A DNA stretch of 64,000 bases from Prevotella sp. GTDB lineage: Bacteria; Bacteroidota; Bacteroidia; Bacteroidales; Bacteroidaceae. The DNA lies in assembly GCA_017541365.1 (NCBI GenBank), contig JAFXZF010000005.1:1-64000 (forward strand). Reading direction: 5' to 3'. The notes under the pieces were generated by a model, which searched no databases, was not told where the DNA came from, and worked only from the letters and a program-made list of their open reading frames with translations. The position numbers were made by a program, and so were the translations under genes. Below are positions 34,782 through 43,095 of this stretch, piece by piece. Position 1 is the first letter of the stretch. Each line of letters opens with the position of its first letter.

Positions 34782-35270
34782 ATGACAAAATACGAAAGCG
34801 ACGTAAAGCAGATTGCCGCAACGGTGGAGCAGGTGTACCAGAAACTTAGTAATCTTGAAAACCTGCGCCCCATACTTGAGAATGCACAGGACAACGAGGC
34901 TTTGAAAGCGCGCATAGAGGCTGCGGGGCAGGATTCCTCACATCTTGAGAAGCTGAAGGATGTGCGCCTCACTGCCGACAGCATAGCTATTCCTGCACCG
35001 ATGGTGGGCGAGATAGCGTTACGCATCATAGAGAGGGAGGAGAATAAGACGGTGAAGTTTGAGACTGAACAGTCGCCTATACAAGCCAACATGTGGATAC
35101 AGGTGCTGCCCACCAGCGAAGTGACTACAGCAGAGGGACAGCAGGGCACCAAGATGCGACTCACACTGAAGGCAGACCTCAACCCTATGGTGAAGATGAT
35201 GGTGGGCTCAAAACTGCAGGATGGTATCAATAAGTTTGCAGATATGCTCGCCATGCTGAATTATTGTTAG
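34782..35270 (+). CDS. SRPBCC-fold (polyketide cyclase-like) protein
   Basis: 162 residues beginning MTKYESDVKQIAATVEQVYQKLSNLENL, with the helix-grip pattern of START/SRPBCC proteins: a central set of strands (about 65-140; DSIAIPAPMVGEIALRIIE, MWIQVLP, KMRLTLKADLNPM) and a long C-terminal helix (KMMVGSKLQDGINKFADML). A ligand is not predictable. It ends 11 bases before the miaB ATG and shares its promoter. Confidence 0.75.
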   Translation: MTKYESDVKQIAATVEQVYQKLSNLENLRPILENAQDNEALKARIEAAGQDSSHLEKLKDVRLTADSIAIPAPMVGEIALRIIEREENKTVKFETEQSPIQANMWIQVLPTSEVTTAEGQQGTKMRLTLKADLNPMVKMMVGSKLQDGINKFADMLAMLNYC

Positions 35271-35281
35271 TACAAGGATTG

Positions 35282-36625
35282 ATGAAGAAACTATATATAG
35301 AGACATATGGATGTCAGATGAACGTGGCTGACTCGGAGGTAGTGGCAAGCGTGATGCAGATGGCTGGCTACGAGTCGTGCGATACGTTGGACGATGCTGA
35401 TGCCGTGTTTCTCAACACTTGCTCGGTGCGAGAGAATGCTGAGAACAAGATATACAATCGTCTGGAGGCACTCAGTCGCGAGAAGAAGAAGCGCGGTGCG
35501 CTTATCATAGGTGTGCTGGGATGTATGGCGGAGCGTGTAAAAGACGACCTTATCAACAAGCACCACGCTAACCTCGTGGCAGGACCTGACTCATACATGG
35601 CACTGCCCGAACTCATAGCACAGTGCGAGATGGGCATGAATGCCATTGATACAGAACTGTCAACCACCGAGACATACAGAGACGTGATGCCTATGAGGGC
35701 ACACGGCTCTCACCTATCAGGCTTTGTGAGCATCATGCGTGGATGCAACAATTTCTGCCACTACTGCATAGTGCCATATACACGAGGCAGGGAGCGCAGC
35801 CGTGACGTGGAGAGCATACTGCGAGAGGTAAAAGACCTCGAGATGCGTGGATTTAAGGAGGTGACACTGCTGGGACAGAATGTAAACTCATATAAGGGGA
35901 GTTATAAGGGAGCTAAAGGGGAGTTAAAAGGGAGTGAAAGGGAAATTTCTTTTCCTGAATTGCTGAAAAGGGTGGCCGAGGCTGTGCCTGGTATGAGGGT
36001 GCGCTTCACTACGTCGCATCCTAAGGATATGAGCGACGAGACGCTGGAGGTGATTGCCAAATACCCCAATGTATGTAAACATATACACCTGCCGGTGCAG
36101 AGCGGCAGCGACCGCATACTGAAACTGATGAACCGCAAATATACACGTGAGTGGTACATGGGACGAATAGAGGCTATAAGGCGTATAGTGCCCGAGTGTG
36201 CCATCACGACAGATATATTCGTGGGTTACCACAGTGAGACGGAGGAGGACCACCAACTGTCGCTGTCGCTGATGAAGGAGGTGGGGTATGCTTCTGCCTT
36301 TATGTTTAAATACAGTGAGAGACCTGGAACATACGCTTCAAAACATCTGCCTGATGATGTGCCAGAAGAGATCAAGATACGTCGTCTCAATGAGATGATA
36401 GCCCTGCAGAACGAACTCTCCGCTGCCAGCTACAAGGCTGATGAGGGCAAGACGTTTGAGGTACTCGTGGAAGGTCACAGTAAGCGCAGTCGCCTGCAAC
36501 TCTGTGGTCGTACGTCACAAAACAAGATGGTTGTATTCGACAAAGGCAACCATCATATAGGTGAAATAGTAAAGGTAAAAATTACGGGCTCTACCAGTGC
36601 CACGTTGTTTGGTGAGGAGGTATAG
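35282..36625 (+). CDS. miaB: tRNA-2-methylthio-N6-dimethylallyladenosine synthase with in-frame repeat insertion
   Basis: Radical-SAM methylthiotransferase modifying A37 of tRNAs. About 447 residues from ATG 35282 (KKLYIETYGCQMNVADSE). The N-terminal UPF0004 domain has the three auxiliary-cluster cysteines, the radical SAM CxxxCxxC is RGCNNFCHYCIVPYTRGRERS (about 153), and the TRAM domain is at the end (about 375-447). Between NVNSYK and FPELLKRVAEA lies an odd Lys/Gly/Ser tract (YKGSYKGAKGELKGSERE, about 203-220) encoded by TAAGGGGAGTT-like tandem repeats; normal MiaB has a short variable loop there. Confidence 0.93.
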   Translation: MKKLYIETYGCQMNVADSEVVASVMQMAGYESCDTLDDADAVFLNTCSVRENAENKIYNRLEALSREKKKRGALIIGVLGCMAERVKDDLINKHHANLVAGPDSYMALPELIAQCEMGMNAIDTELSTTETYRDVMPMRAHGSHLSGFVSIMRGCNNFCHYCIVPYTRGRERSRDVESILREVKDLEMRGFKEVTLLGQNVNSYKGSYKGAKGELKGSEREISFPELLKRVAEAVPGMRVRFTTSHPKDMSDETLEVIAKYPNVCKHIHLPVQSGSDRILKLMNRKYTREWYMGRIEAIRRIVPECAITTDIFVGYHSETEEDHQLSLSLMKEVGYASAFMFKYSERPGTYASKHLPDDVPEEIKIRRLNEMIALQNELSAASYKADEGKTFEVLVEGHSKRSRLQLCGRTSQNKMVVFDKGNHHIGEIVKVKITGSTSATLFGEEV

Positions 36626-36640
36626 CCACTGACCAATATA

Positions 36641-36680
36641 AAAATAAGGTGTAACCCAATCAAGGTTACACCTTATTTTT
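36641..36680. terminator. Bidirectional terminator between miaB and secDF
   Basis: AAAATAAGGTGTAACC (36641-36656) and GGTTACACCTTATTTT (36664-36679) are exact inverted repeats with a 7-base loop; the A/T ends give a U-tract on either strand. Confidence 0.92.
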
Positions 36681-36698
36681 ATATATACATATTATATT

Positions 36699-39600
36699 TT
36701 ATTCAGCCTTCTTCTCCAGGCGGTTCTCAATCTTGCGGCCCAGGGTAAGATAAGCCACTGGAGCTGCAATGAAGATTGAAGACAGGGTGCCGAATACTAC
36801 GCCCAGTATCATAGCGAATGAGAATGAGCGAATAGAATCGCCACCGAGGAAGAAGATACAGAGCAATACGAGGAGAGTACTCAGTGAGGTGTTCACCGTA
36901 CGAGCCAGAGTCTGGTTGATAGAGGTGTTGAACACTGACTGTGTATCCCACTTGGTGTGTATCTTGAGGTTCTCACGGATACGGTCGAACACAACCACCT
37001 TATCGTTGATAGAGTAACCTATCACGGTAAGGATAGCACCGATGAAGGTCTGGTCTATCTCAAGTGAGAATGGCATCCATCCCCAGCAGAGAGAGTATAT
37101 GCCGAGCACTACGATGGTATCGACTGCCAGAGCGCAGGTAGAACCTACTGAGAATGCTACGTTGCGGAAACGTACCATGATGTAGATGAAGATAGCTATG
37201 AGGGCTATGATTACGCTGATGATAGCACCATAGGTGATATCCTTAGCTACTGATGGACCTACCTTCTGTGAACTGATGATAGAGCCACCCTCGCGTACAT
37301 CAGGATTCTTGAATGCCTCAACACTTGCCTGCTTTACCACGCCTTCCTTCTTGAGAGCCTGATAGAGGATTGTCTCTGCCTCGTCGTCAACGGTTGGGTC
37401 ATTTGACTCAATCTTGTAGTTGGTTGATATACGCACGGTCTTGTTATCGGTACCGAGGGCAATGACGCTGGTGTTGTAACCCTTGAATGCCTCAGCTACT
37501 GCACCGCGCACCTCCTCAGGCTGTGCTGCCTTGTCGAAGGTTACGACATAGTTGCGACCACCAGTGAAGTCGATAGACTGTGACAGACCGCGTACAACGA
37601 AGCTGGCGATGAATACTACTATAGCCACGCCAACGATGACGAAGGTCTTCTTGTACATCGACATAAACTTGATGTCGAGACCCTGCAGGAGGTTCTTAGA
37701 GAAACGGGTGGTGAAGTTTTGCTTCAGCCACTTGTCCTTAGCAAGACGGTTTTCGTAAACTAGACGTGTGAGGAATACAGCGGTGAAGAATGAGCAGATG
37801 ATACCGATGATCCATGTGGTAGCGAAGCCACGGATAGGACCTGTACCGAAGACATAGAGGATAACACCCGTGATGATAGATGTGAGGTTAGAGTCAAAGA
37901 TAGCAGAGAAAGCATTCTCGTAACCCTTCTGCAGAGCCTGTTTGATGCCGAGACCACCCTTCAGTTCTTCCTTGATACGTTCGTAGATAAGCACGTTGGC
38001 ATCCACTGCGGTACCTAATGAGAGCACCATACCAGCGATACCAGACATAGTAAGGGCAGCCTGGAACGATGTCAGTATGCCGAGTGTAAAGAAGAGGTTG
38101 ACAATCAGGGCGCAGTTTGCCATCATGCCTGGGATGAAGTCGTACATGCAAATCATGTATATCATCAGCAGTACGAAGGCAATGATGAATGAGATGATAC
38201 CCTGCTGGATAGACTGTGCACCGAGTGTAGGACCAACCACCTCTTCCTGTACTATACGTGCAGGAGCAGGCATACGACCTGACTTCAGTGTGTTGGCAAG
38301 ATCCTTAGTATCCTCAATGGTGAAGTTACCAGTAATCTGTGAATTACCACCAGATATCTCGCCGTTTACACGTGGAGCAGAGTAAACCACGCCATCGAGC
38401 ACGATAGCGATAGCCTTGCCCACATTCTGCTTGGTGAGCTGAGCCCATAGGCGAGCACCTTCGTTGTTCATTGACATGCTGACGCATGGATGACCGAAGT
38501 TGTCAAACTCGTCGCGTGCATCGGTGATAACATCACCCTCAAGTGGTGCACGGCCTGATGTAGAAGTAACCTTCAGAGCGTGGAGTTCGAATATATTCTT
38601 TGTGCCGTCAAGAGGCTTTGCAGACCACAGCAGCTTCACGTCAGAAGGTATGATTTTCTTTGCCTCGCTGCTATAGATAGCCTTGTTGATCTCAGCAGTA
38701 TCACGCTCATGAGCGTAACCAACTGTTGAAAGGCTCTGACCGCGTACAGGCTCGAAGATGGCGAAGAGTGGATGCTGCTTCTTTGCCTGAGCGATAGCAG
38801 CCTCGTTGGCAACCTTGTTGTCGGCAACCTCAGGCTTAGCCTCTTCGGTCTTCTTAAGTTCAAACTTAGAAGAAGCTTCCTTCTTTACAGTGTCGGCAGC
38901 AGCCTGTGCAACTTCCTTGGCAGGTTCAGCCTTTGTGCTGTCAGCCTCCTCGGTTGTCTTGCCTGATGCTATGTTGGCAAGCTGAGTATCGAGTTGCTGT
39001 AGGTAAGGCAGTACCTCCTGTGCGTTGTATGTCTCCCAGAACTCGAGGTTAGCCGAACCCTGGAGCAACTTACGTACTCGTTCTGGCTCCTTTACACCAG
39101 GCATCTCCACCATGAGACGGCCTTCCTGACCTTCGAGTTTCTGTATGTTTGGTTGTACTACGCCGAACTTATCGATACGGTTGCGTACCACGTTGTACGA
39201 GTTGTCGATAGCTGACTGCACCTCAGCGCGCAGGGCTGCCTCAACCTCGCTGTCTGTTGACTTTGTTGACACCTTGCCCTTCAACTGCTGTGTGGCAAAT
39301 ACCTCAGCGAGTCTGTGGCCGGGAGCATTCTTGTGGTAAGCATTGATAAAGAGGGTGATGAAGTCCTTCTGACTTGTCTCCTCCTCCTTCTTGGCTTCCT
39401 CGAGTGACTTCTTGTAAGCTGCATCAGTCTTGTGGTCAGCGAGCACATCGACTACGTCAGGCACACTGATTTCGAGGATTACGTTCATACCGCCCTTCAG
39501 GTCCAGACCCAGACCGATCTGAGTCTCCAGACACTGCTGATATGAATATACGCCGAGGTACTTCACACTGTCCTTGTAGTTCTGTTGCTCTACAGGGTCG

Positions 39601-39716
39601 CTGATCTTAGCTGCCTGAGAGTCGAAATAACTTGTGGCAGCTGAGAACGAAAGGTAGAAGATACTTGCAAGCGTCAGCAGTATGGCGGTTACAATTACAA
39701 TTCCTTTGTTTTGCAT
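36699..39716 (-). CDS. secDF: Fused protein translocase subunit SecDF
   Basis: Inner-membrane motor aiding Sec export with the proton gradient. 1005 residues: TM1, the large SecD periplasmic domain (P1 about 45-500; GLGLDLKGGMNVILE near 70, VEMPGVKEPERVRKLLQG near 200), five TMs with the conserved GTAVDANVLIYERIKEEL (about 585), then the SecF half starting near KTFVIVG with SIDFTGGRNYVV (about 716) and GYSINDKVVVFDRIRE (about 895). Inside P1 is an Ala/Lys/Glu-rich low-complexity insert (about 250-310). Fusion is normal for Bacteroidota. The minus-strand TACCTTTG is at 39804-39811, with a leader of about 85 nt. Confidence 0.95.
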   Translation of the reverse strand: MQNKGIVIVTAILLTLASIFYLSFSAATSYFDSQAAKISDPVEQQNYKDSVKYLGVYSYQQCLETQIGLGLDLKGGMNVILEISVPDVVDVLADHKTDAAYKKSLEEAKKEEETSQKDFITLFINAYHKNAPGHRLAEVFATQQLKGKVSTKSTDSEVEAALRAEVQSAIDNSYNVVRNRIDKFGVVQPNIQKLEGQEGRLMVEMPGVKEPERVRKLLQGSANLEFWETYNAQEVLPYLQQLDTQLANIASGKTTEEADSTKAEPAKEVAQAAADTVKKEASSKFELKKTEEAKPEVADNKVANEAAIAQAKKQHPLFAIFEPVRGQSLSTVGYAHERDTAEINKAIYSSEAKKIIPSDVKLLWSAKPLDGTKNIFELHALKVTSTSGRAPLEGDVITDARDEFDNFGHPCVSMSMNNEGARLWAQLTKQNVGKAIAIVLDGVVYSAPRVNGEISGGNSQITGNFTIEDTKDLANTLKSGRMPAPARIVQEEVVGPTLGAQSIQQGIISFIIAFVLLMIYMICMYDFIPGMMANCALIVNLFFTLGILTSFQAALTMSGIAGMVLSLGTAVDANVLIYERIKEELKGGLGIKQALQKGYENAFSAIFDSNLTSIITGVILYVFGTGPIRGFATTWIIGIICSFFTAVFLTRLVYENRLAKDKWLKQNFTTRFSKNLLQGLDIKFMSMYKKTFVIVGVAIVVFIASFVVRGLSQSIDFTGGRNYVVTFDKAAQPEEVRGAVAEAFKGYNTSVIALGTDNKTVRISTNYKIESNDPTVDDEAETILYQALKKEGVVKQASVEAFKNPDVREGGSIISSQKVGPSVAKDITYGAIISVIIALIAIFIYIMVRFRNVAFSVGSTCALAVDTIVVLGIYSLCWGWMPFSLEIDQTFIGAILTVIGYSINDKVVVFDRIRENLKIHTKWDTQSVFNTSINQTLARTVNTSLSTLLVLLCIFFLGGDSIRSFSFAMILGVVFGTLSSIFIAAPVAYLTLGRKIENRLEKKAE

Positions 39717-39861
39717 TTTTTTAAGTTAGTTGTTTATTATTTTTTGTTGTTATTTGCCTTCCGATAAGTGTCTAAACGGCACAATTACGCAATATAATGT
39801 GTGCAAAGGTAATAAAAATCTTGCAAATAACGAAACTTTTTCCACTTAATCTTTAGATTAA

Positions 39862-39905
39862 ACAAAAAAATGCCCCGCACATAGGGTTGGAGGGGTGTGC
39901 GGGGC
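39862..39905 (-). terminator. Terminator of pckA
   Basis: On the minus strand GCCCCGCACA (39896-39905 reversed) pairs with TGTGCGGGGC (39872-39881 reversed), followed by ATTTTTTTGTTT. The interval 39717-40018 otherwise holds the secDF promoter, a GC-rich CTCCCCTGGGG repeat (39914-39935) and a duplicated pckA 3' end. Confidence 0.85.
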
Positions 39906-39949
39906 GGGGGATGCTCCCCTGGGGAAGGGGAGCGGGAGGGAGAAATGTT

Positions 39950-40018
39950 TTACAACTGAGGTCCTGCAGCGACATTCCAGACATTGTTAGTCCAGAACGA
40001 AGTTGCTTTGGACTCAGC
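39950..40018 (-). pseudogene. Tandem duplicate of the pckA 3' end
   Basis: The last codons of pckA (VAAGPQL plus stop; core CTGAGGTCCTGCAGCGAC at 40025-40042 on the plus strand) are repeated exactly at 39956-39973, 69 bases (23 codons) further on and in the same frame. Between them, reading past the stop gives AESKATSFWTNNVWN and then VAAGPQL again, resembling the TNNEAGKAL that precedes the real end. A small tandem duplication downstream of the stop codon is the simplest reading. Confidence 0.6.
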
Positions 40019-41620
40019 TTATAGCTGAGGTCCTGCAGCGACTAACGCCTTGCCAGCCTCGTTGTTAGTATATTTGCCGAAGTTCTTGATGAAGCGTGCA
40101 GCGAGGTCCTTAGCCTTCTCTTCCCACTGAGCAGCATCAGAATATGTGTCGCGTGGGTCGAGGATTGCTGGGTCAACGCCAGGAAGTTCTGTTGGAACTT
40201 CGAAGCCGAACATAGGAATCTTCTTCGTAGGAGCCTCATTGATAGCGCCTGAGAGGATTGCGTCGATGATGCCACGTGTATCCTTGATAGAGATACGCTT
40301 GCCTGTGCCGTTCCAACCAGTGTTAACGAGGTATGCCTTAGCACCGCTCATGTTCATCTTCTTCACGAGTTCCTGAGCGTACTTTGTTGGGTGGAGCTCA
40401 AGGAATGCCTGGCCGAAACAAGCTGAGAATGTTGGTGTAGGCTCGGTGATGCCGCGCTCTGTACCTGCCAGCTTAGCTGTGAAGCCAGAGAGGAAGTAGT
40501 ACTGTGTCTGCTCTGGGGTGAGGATAGACACTGGAGGCAATACTCCGAATGCGTCAGCTGAGAGGAAGATAACCTGCTTTGCTGCTGGTGCTGATGAACC
40601 TGGCTGTATGTTGTTGATATGGTTGATAGGATAAGAAACACGAGTGTTCTCAGTAACGCTCTTGTCAGCGAAGTCGATCTTGCCGTCCTTGTCAACTGTT
40701 ACGTTCTCAAGGAGAGCGTTGCGCTTGATAGCATTGTAGATATCAGGCTCTGACTCCTTGTCGAGGTTGATAACTTTGGCATAGCAGCCACCCTCGAAGT
40801 TGAATACGCCGTTGTCGTCCCATCCGTGCTCGTCGTCACCGATAAGGCGACGCTTAGGATCGGTAGAGAGGGTAGTCTTACCTGTACCAGAGAGACCGAA
40901 GAAAATAGCGGTGTTCTCACCGTTCATGTCGCAGTTTGCAGAGCAGTGCATAGAAGCGATACCCTGGAGTGGGAGGTAGTAGTTCATCATAGAGAACATA
41001 CCCTTCTTCATCTCACCGCCGTACCATGTATTGATGATAACCTGCTCACGTGTAGTGGTGTTGAATGCTACGCAGGTCTCAGAGTTCAGACCGAGTTCCT
41101 TGTAGTTCTCTACCTTAGCCTTTGAAGCGTTGTAGATAACGAAGTTTGGCTCAAAGTTAGCGAGTTCCTCTTCTGTAGGCTGGATGAACATGTTGGTAAC
41201 GAAGTGTGCCTGCCATGCTACCTCAACGATGAAGCGTACTGCAAGACGTGTCTCCTTGTTGGCACCGCAGAATGCGTCAACGACGTAGAGCTGCTTGTTA
41301 GAGAGCTCGTTCTTTGCTATATCCTTTACCTTTGCCCAAACATCTTCAGACATTGGGTGGTTATCGTTCTTGTAGTCTTCTGATGTCCACCATACGTTGT
41401 CGTGTGACTGTGCATCGTCAACGATGTACTTGTCCTTAGGAGAACGGCCAGTGAAGATACCTGTCATTACGTTGACAGCGCCGAGTTCTGTTACCTGACC
41501 TACCTCGAATCCCTCGAGACCAGCCTTTGTCTCTTCCTCGAACAGCTGCTCGTAGGAAGGGTTGTGGGCTATCACTGTAGAGCCAGTGATGCCGTACTGT
41601 GTCAAATCTAATGTTGCCAT
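40019..41620 (-). CDS. pckA: Phosphoenolpyruvate carboxykinase (ATP)
   Basis: 533 residues; interconverts oxaloacetate and PEP, in Bacteroidota mostly acting anaplerotically toward succinate. The kinase P-loop [16 protein letters not shown] (about 237-252) and the metal-binding [10 protein letters not shown] segment are intact. [17 protein letters not shown] (about 52-68) binds substrate. Biased codons indicate high expression. The minus-strand promoter is TTTG 41712-41715, 19 bases, TACCTTTG 41685-41692, with a palindrome at the start site. Confidence 0.96.
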   Translation of the reverse strand: MATLDLTQYGITGSTVIAHNPSYEQLFEEETKAGLEGFEVGQVTELGAVNVMTGIFTGRSPKDKYIVDDAQSHDNVWWTSEDYKNDNHPMSEDVWAKVKDIAKNELSNKQLYVVDAFCGANKETRLAVRFIVEVAWQAHFVTNMFIQPTEEELANFEPNFVIYNASKAKVENYKELGLNSETCVAFNTTTREQVIINTWYGGEMKKGMFSMMNYYLPLQGIASMHCSANCDMNGENTAIFFGLSGTGKTTLSTDPKRRLIGDDEHGWDDNGVFNFEGGCYAKVINLDKESEPDIYNAIKRNALLENVTVDKDGKIDFADKSVTENTRVSYPINHINNIQPGSSAPAAKQVIFLSADAFGVLPPVSILTPEQTQYYFLSGFTAKLAGTERGITEPTPTFSACFGQAFLELHPTKYAQELVKKMNMSGAKAYLVNTGWNGTGKRISIKDTRGIIDAILSGAINEAPTKKIPMFGFEVPTELPGVDPAILDPRDTYSDAAQWEEKAKDLAARFIKNFGKYTNNEAGKALVAAGPQL

Positions 41621-41670
41621 TTGTCGTTATAAAATATTGAATGAATAATCTTTTTACCTTAATTAGCTTC

Positions 41671-41715
41671 GCGCCAATTTGGCGCAAAGGTACTAAAAAT
41701 ATCCGACTTGGCAAA
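41671..41715 (-). promoter_or_regulatory. pckA promoter with palindrome at the start site
   Basis: The -33/-7 boxes at 41712-41715 and 41685-41692 are followed at once by the palindrome GCGCCAATTTGGCGC (41671-41685), covering the transcription start. It could be an operator or a 5' hairpin. Confidence 0.65.
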
Positions 41716-41759
41716 AAAATATAGTGGTAAAACCGCATTTTTGCTATTGTTTTACCACT
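41712..41759 (-). terminator. Terminator of the thioredoxin-like lipoprotein gene
   Basis: AGTGGTAAAAC and GTTTTACCACT (41723-41733 / 41749-41759) form an 11-bp stem, followed on the minus strand by ATATTTTTTTG. The T-tract overlaps the TTTG box of the pckA promoter. Confidence 0.85.
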
Positions 41760-41807
41760 TATTAAGTCTTTTTGTAACGTCTATATTGCAGTTTTCTGGC
41801 TTTTTGA

Positions 41808-42920
41808 CTACAAATCGCCTATTGGCACGTCGCGTAGTACCACCTTGCCACCGTCTATCACCACGTTGTCGGGAATGGTGGTGAGTGCAAATGTCTTGAT
41901 GAGCGGATTGGCCCACTGCGACTCATCACTCAGCATGGTGACGCCTGAGGCATCGCAGCGTCCCCTCATGTTCTCTGCTGCCTTTTTGTCGGCATCGAGA
42001 CATATGGCCATCACTCTCGTCACGGGCTTTGCCTCTGCCTTGTTTTTCTTCATGATGGTAAGGGGGTCGCCGCTTCTTTGTCTCGCTGCAAGGCGTCGTA
42101 GCATGTTCTGGCTGTCATAGCTCCATGATGCGCATGTCATCACTACGGTGACACCCTCTTGCAGCATTTTCTCGCTACAGTTGTTGCCGTCGATATCGGT
42201 AGTCTCAAAGTGTTCTATCCTGTCGCCCACCGTCAGCGTTCCCATGGCAGAGAGTTGGTTATACAATCGCTTGACCTTCACGTTGTCAGGCGATTTTTTC
42301 ATCATGGTCTGAAGAAGGTTTACCGCACACTTCACGTCAGTGTCAGTGTACGAGAGGTATTGCGACCTGACGAGCCACAACAGTATCTCATCTGCATACT
42401 GTCCTGACTGCACGGCATCGGCTGTAATACGCTTCATCTCAGTGGGTGTGGCATCCAGATGTTCCGTTCTGAAGAGTGTAAAGTCCTCATTCACTTTGGT
42501 GCCCTTCACCTCTACCTCGCGCAGGCGCGCTGCGTCACCTTTTATAGAAATACTCGCTCCAGGTTCTACGAACACCGGCAACTGTGAGTAATTAGGAAAC
42601 ACCATTATCAACGTTCCCTCGCGGCTAATCTCTCTGTCATACTCAAATCTTCCGCCATGTACCGTGATAGTGTCAATGCCGTCGATAGTGCCGTCGGTGC
42701 TATATACATAGAACGTCGCCTGATTCATGTGAAGCAGTCTGCCCTCTATGCTCACCTCGTCACCACCGCCGGAGCAGGAGGATAATATCAGCAGTAAGAC
42801 TGCTGATATAAATTGAAAATTGAAAATTGAAAATTGAGAATTACGATTACAAACAGACTTGCTATAAGCCTTTATTTGCTTGAAAGTATCAGATAACTTC
42901 GTGCAAATCATAATTTTCAA
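41808..42920 (-). CDS. DUF4369/thioredoxin-like lipoprotein whose 5' end lies in a repeat element
   Basis: 370 residues as an open frame. The functional part begins at a lipoprotein signal FISAVLLLILSSCSGGGDE (Cys about 49), then a DUF4369-like N-terminal domain (about 55-150; SIEGRLLHMNQATFYVYST) and a thioredoxin-like C-terminal domain (about 240-370) with MTCASWSYDSQNMLRRL. In the CxxC position only one Cys remains, so redox activity is doubtful. The first 40 residues (MKIMICTKL...; SQFSIFNFQF) are encoded by the inverted-repeat element at 42811-42943, which supplies the only ATG codons. The true start is therefore uncertain. Confidence 0.7.
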   Translation of the reverse strand: MKIMICTKLSDTFKQIKAYSKSVCNRNSQFSIFNFQFISAVLLLILSSCSGGGDEVSIEGRLLHMNQATFYVYSTDGTIDGIDTITVHGGRFEYDREISREGTLIMVFPNYSQLPVFVEPGASISIKGDAARLREVEVKGTKVNEDFTLFRTEHLDATPTEMKRITADAVQSGQYADEILLWLVRSQYLSYTDTDVKCAVNLLQTMMKKSPDNVKVKRLYNQLSAMGTLTVGDRIEHFETTDIDGNNCSEKMLQEGVTVVMTCASWSYDSQNMLRRLAARQRSGDPLTIMKKNKAEAKPVTRVMAICLDADKKAAENMRGRCDASGVTMLSDESQWANPLIKTFALTTIPDNVVIDGGKVVLRDVPIGDL

Positions 42921-42943
42921 TCTTCAATTTTCAATCTTCAATT
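42811..42943. mobile_element. Heptamer-arm inverted-repeat element, copy B
   Basis: Left arm: AATTGAA units to AATTACGATTAC (42811-42850). Right arm: GTGCAAATCATAATTTTCAA and further TCTTCAATTT units (42901-42943). AACTTCGT sits just inside the right arm. Read on the minus strand, the right arm ends in AATTATGATTTGCACGAAGTT, the same as in copy C. It overlaps the 5' end of the lipoprotein gene. Confidence 0.7.
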
Positions 42944-42950
42944 AGAATAA

Positions 42951-43038
42951 GTGCCGCGAGCGGTCTTTCCAATCCCGCTTCGGGCTGTTTCTTGCTTTCA
43001 GCAAATAACCCTTTTTTAGTGTTTCTTGCTTTCAGCAA
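42951..43038. repeat. Duplicated tRNA 3' end and twin hairpins downstream of tRNA-Leu
   Basis: GTGCCGCGAGCGG at 42951-42963 repeats exactly the 3' end of tRNA-Leu (43044-43056). Between them GTTTCTTGCTTTCAGCAA occurs twice (42987-43004 and 43021-43038); each forms a TTGCT-GAA-AGCAA hairpin. A third inverted repeat, CCCGCTTCGGGC, is at 42974-42985. Confidence 0.75.
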
Positions 43039-43095
43039 GCGGTGTGCCGCGAGCGGGACTCGAACCCGCACGACCGTTTCGGGTCAAGGGATTTT

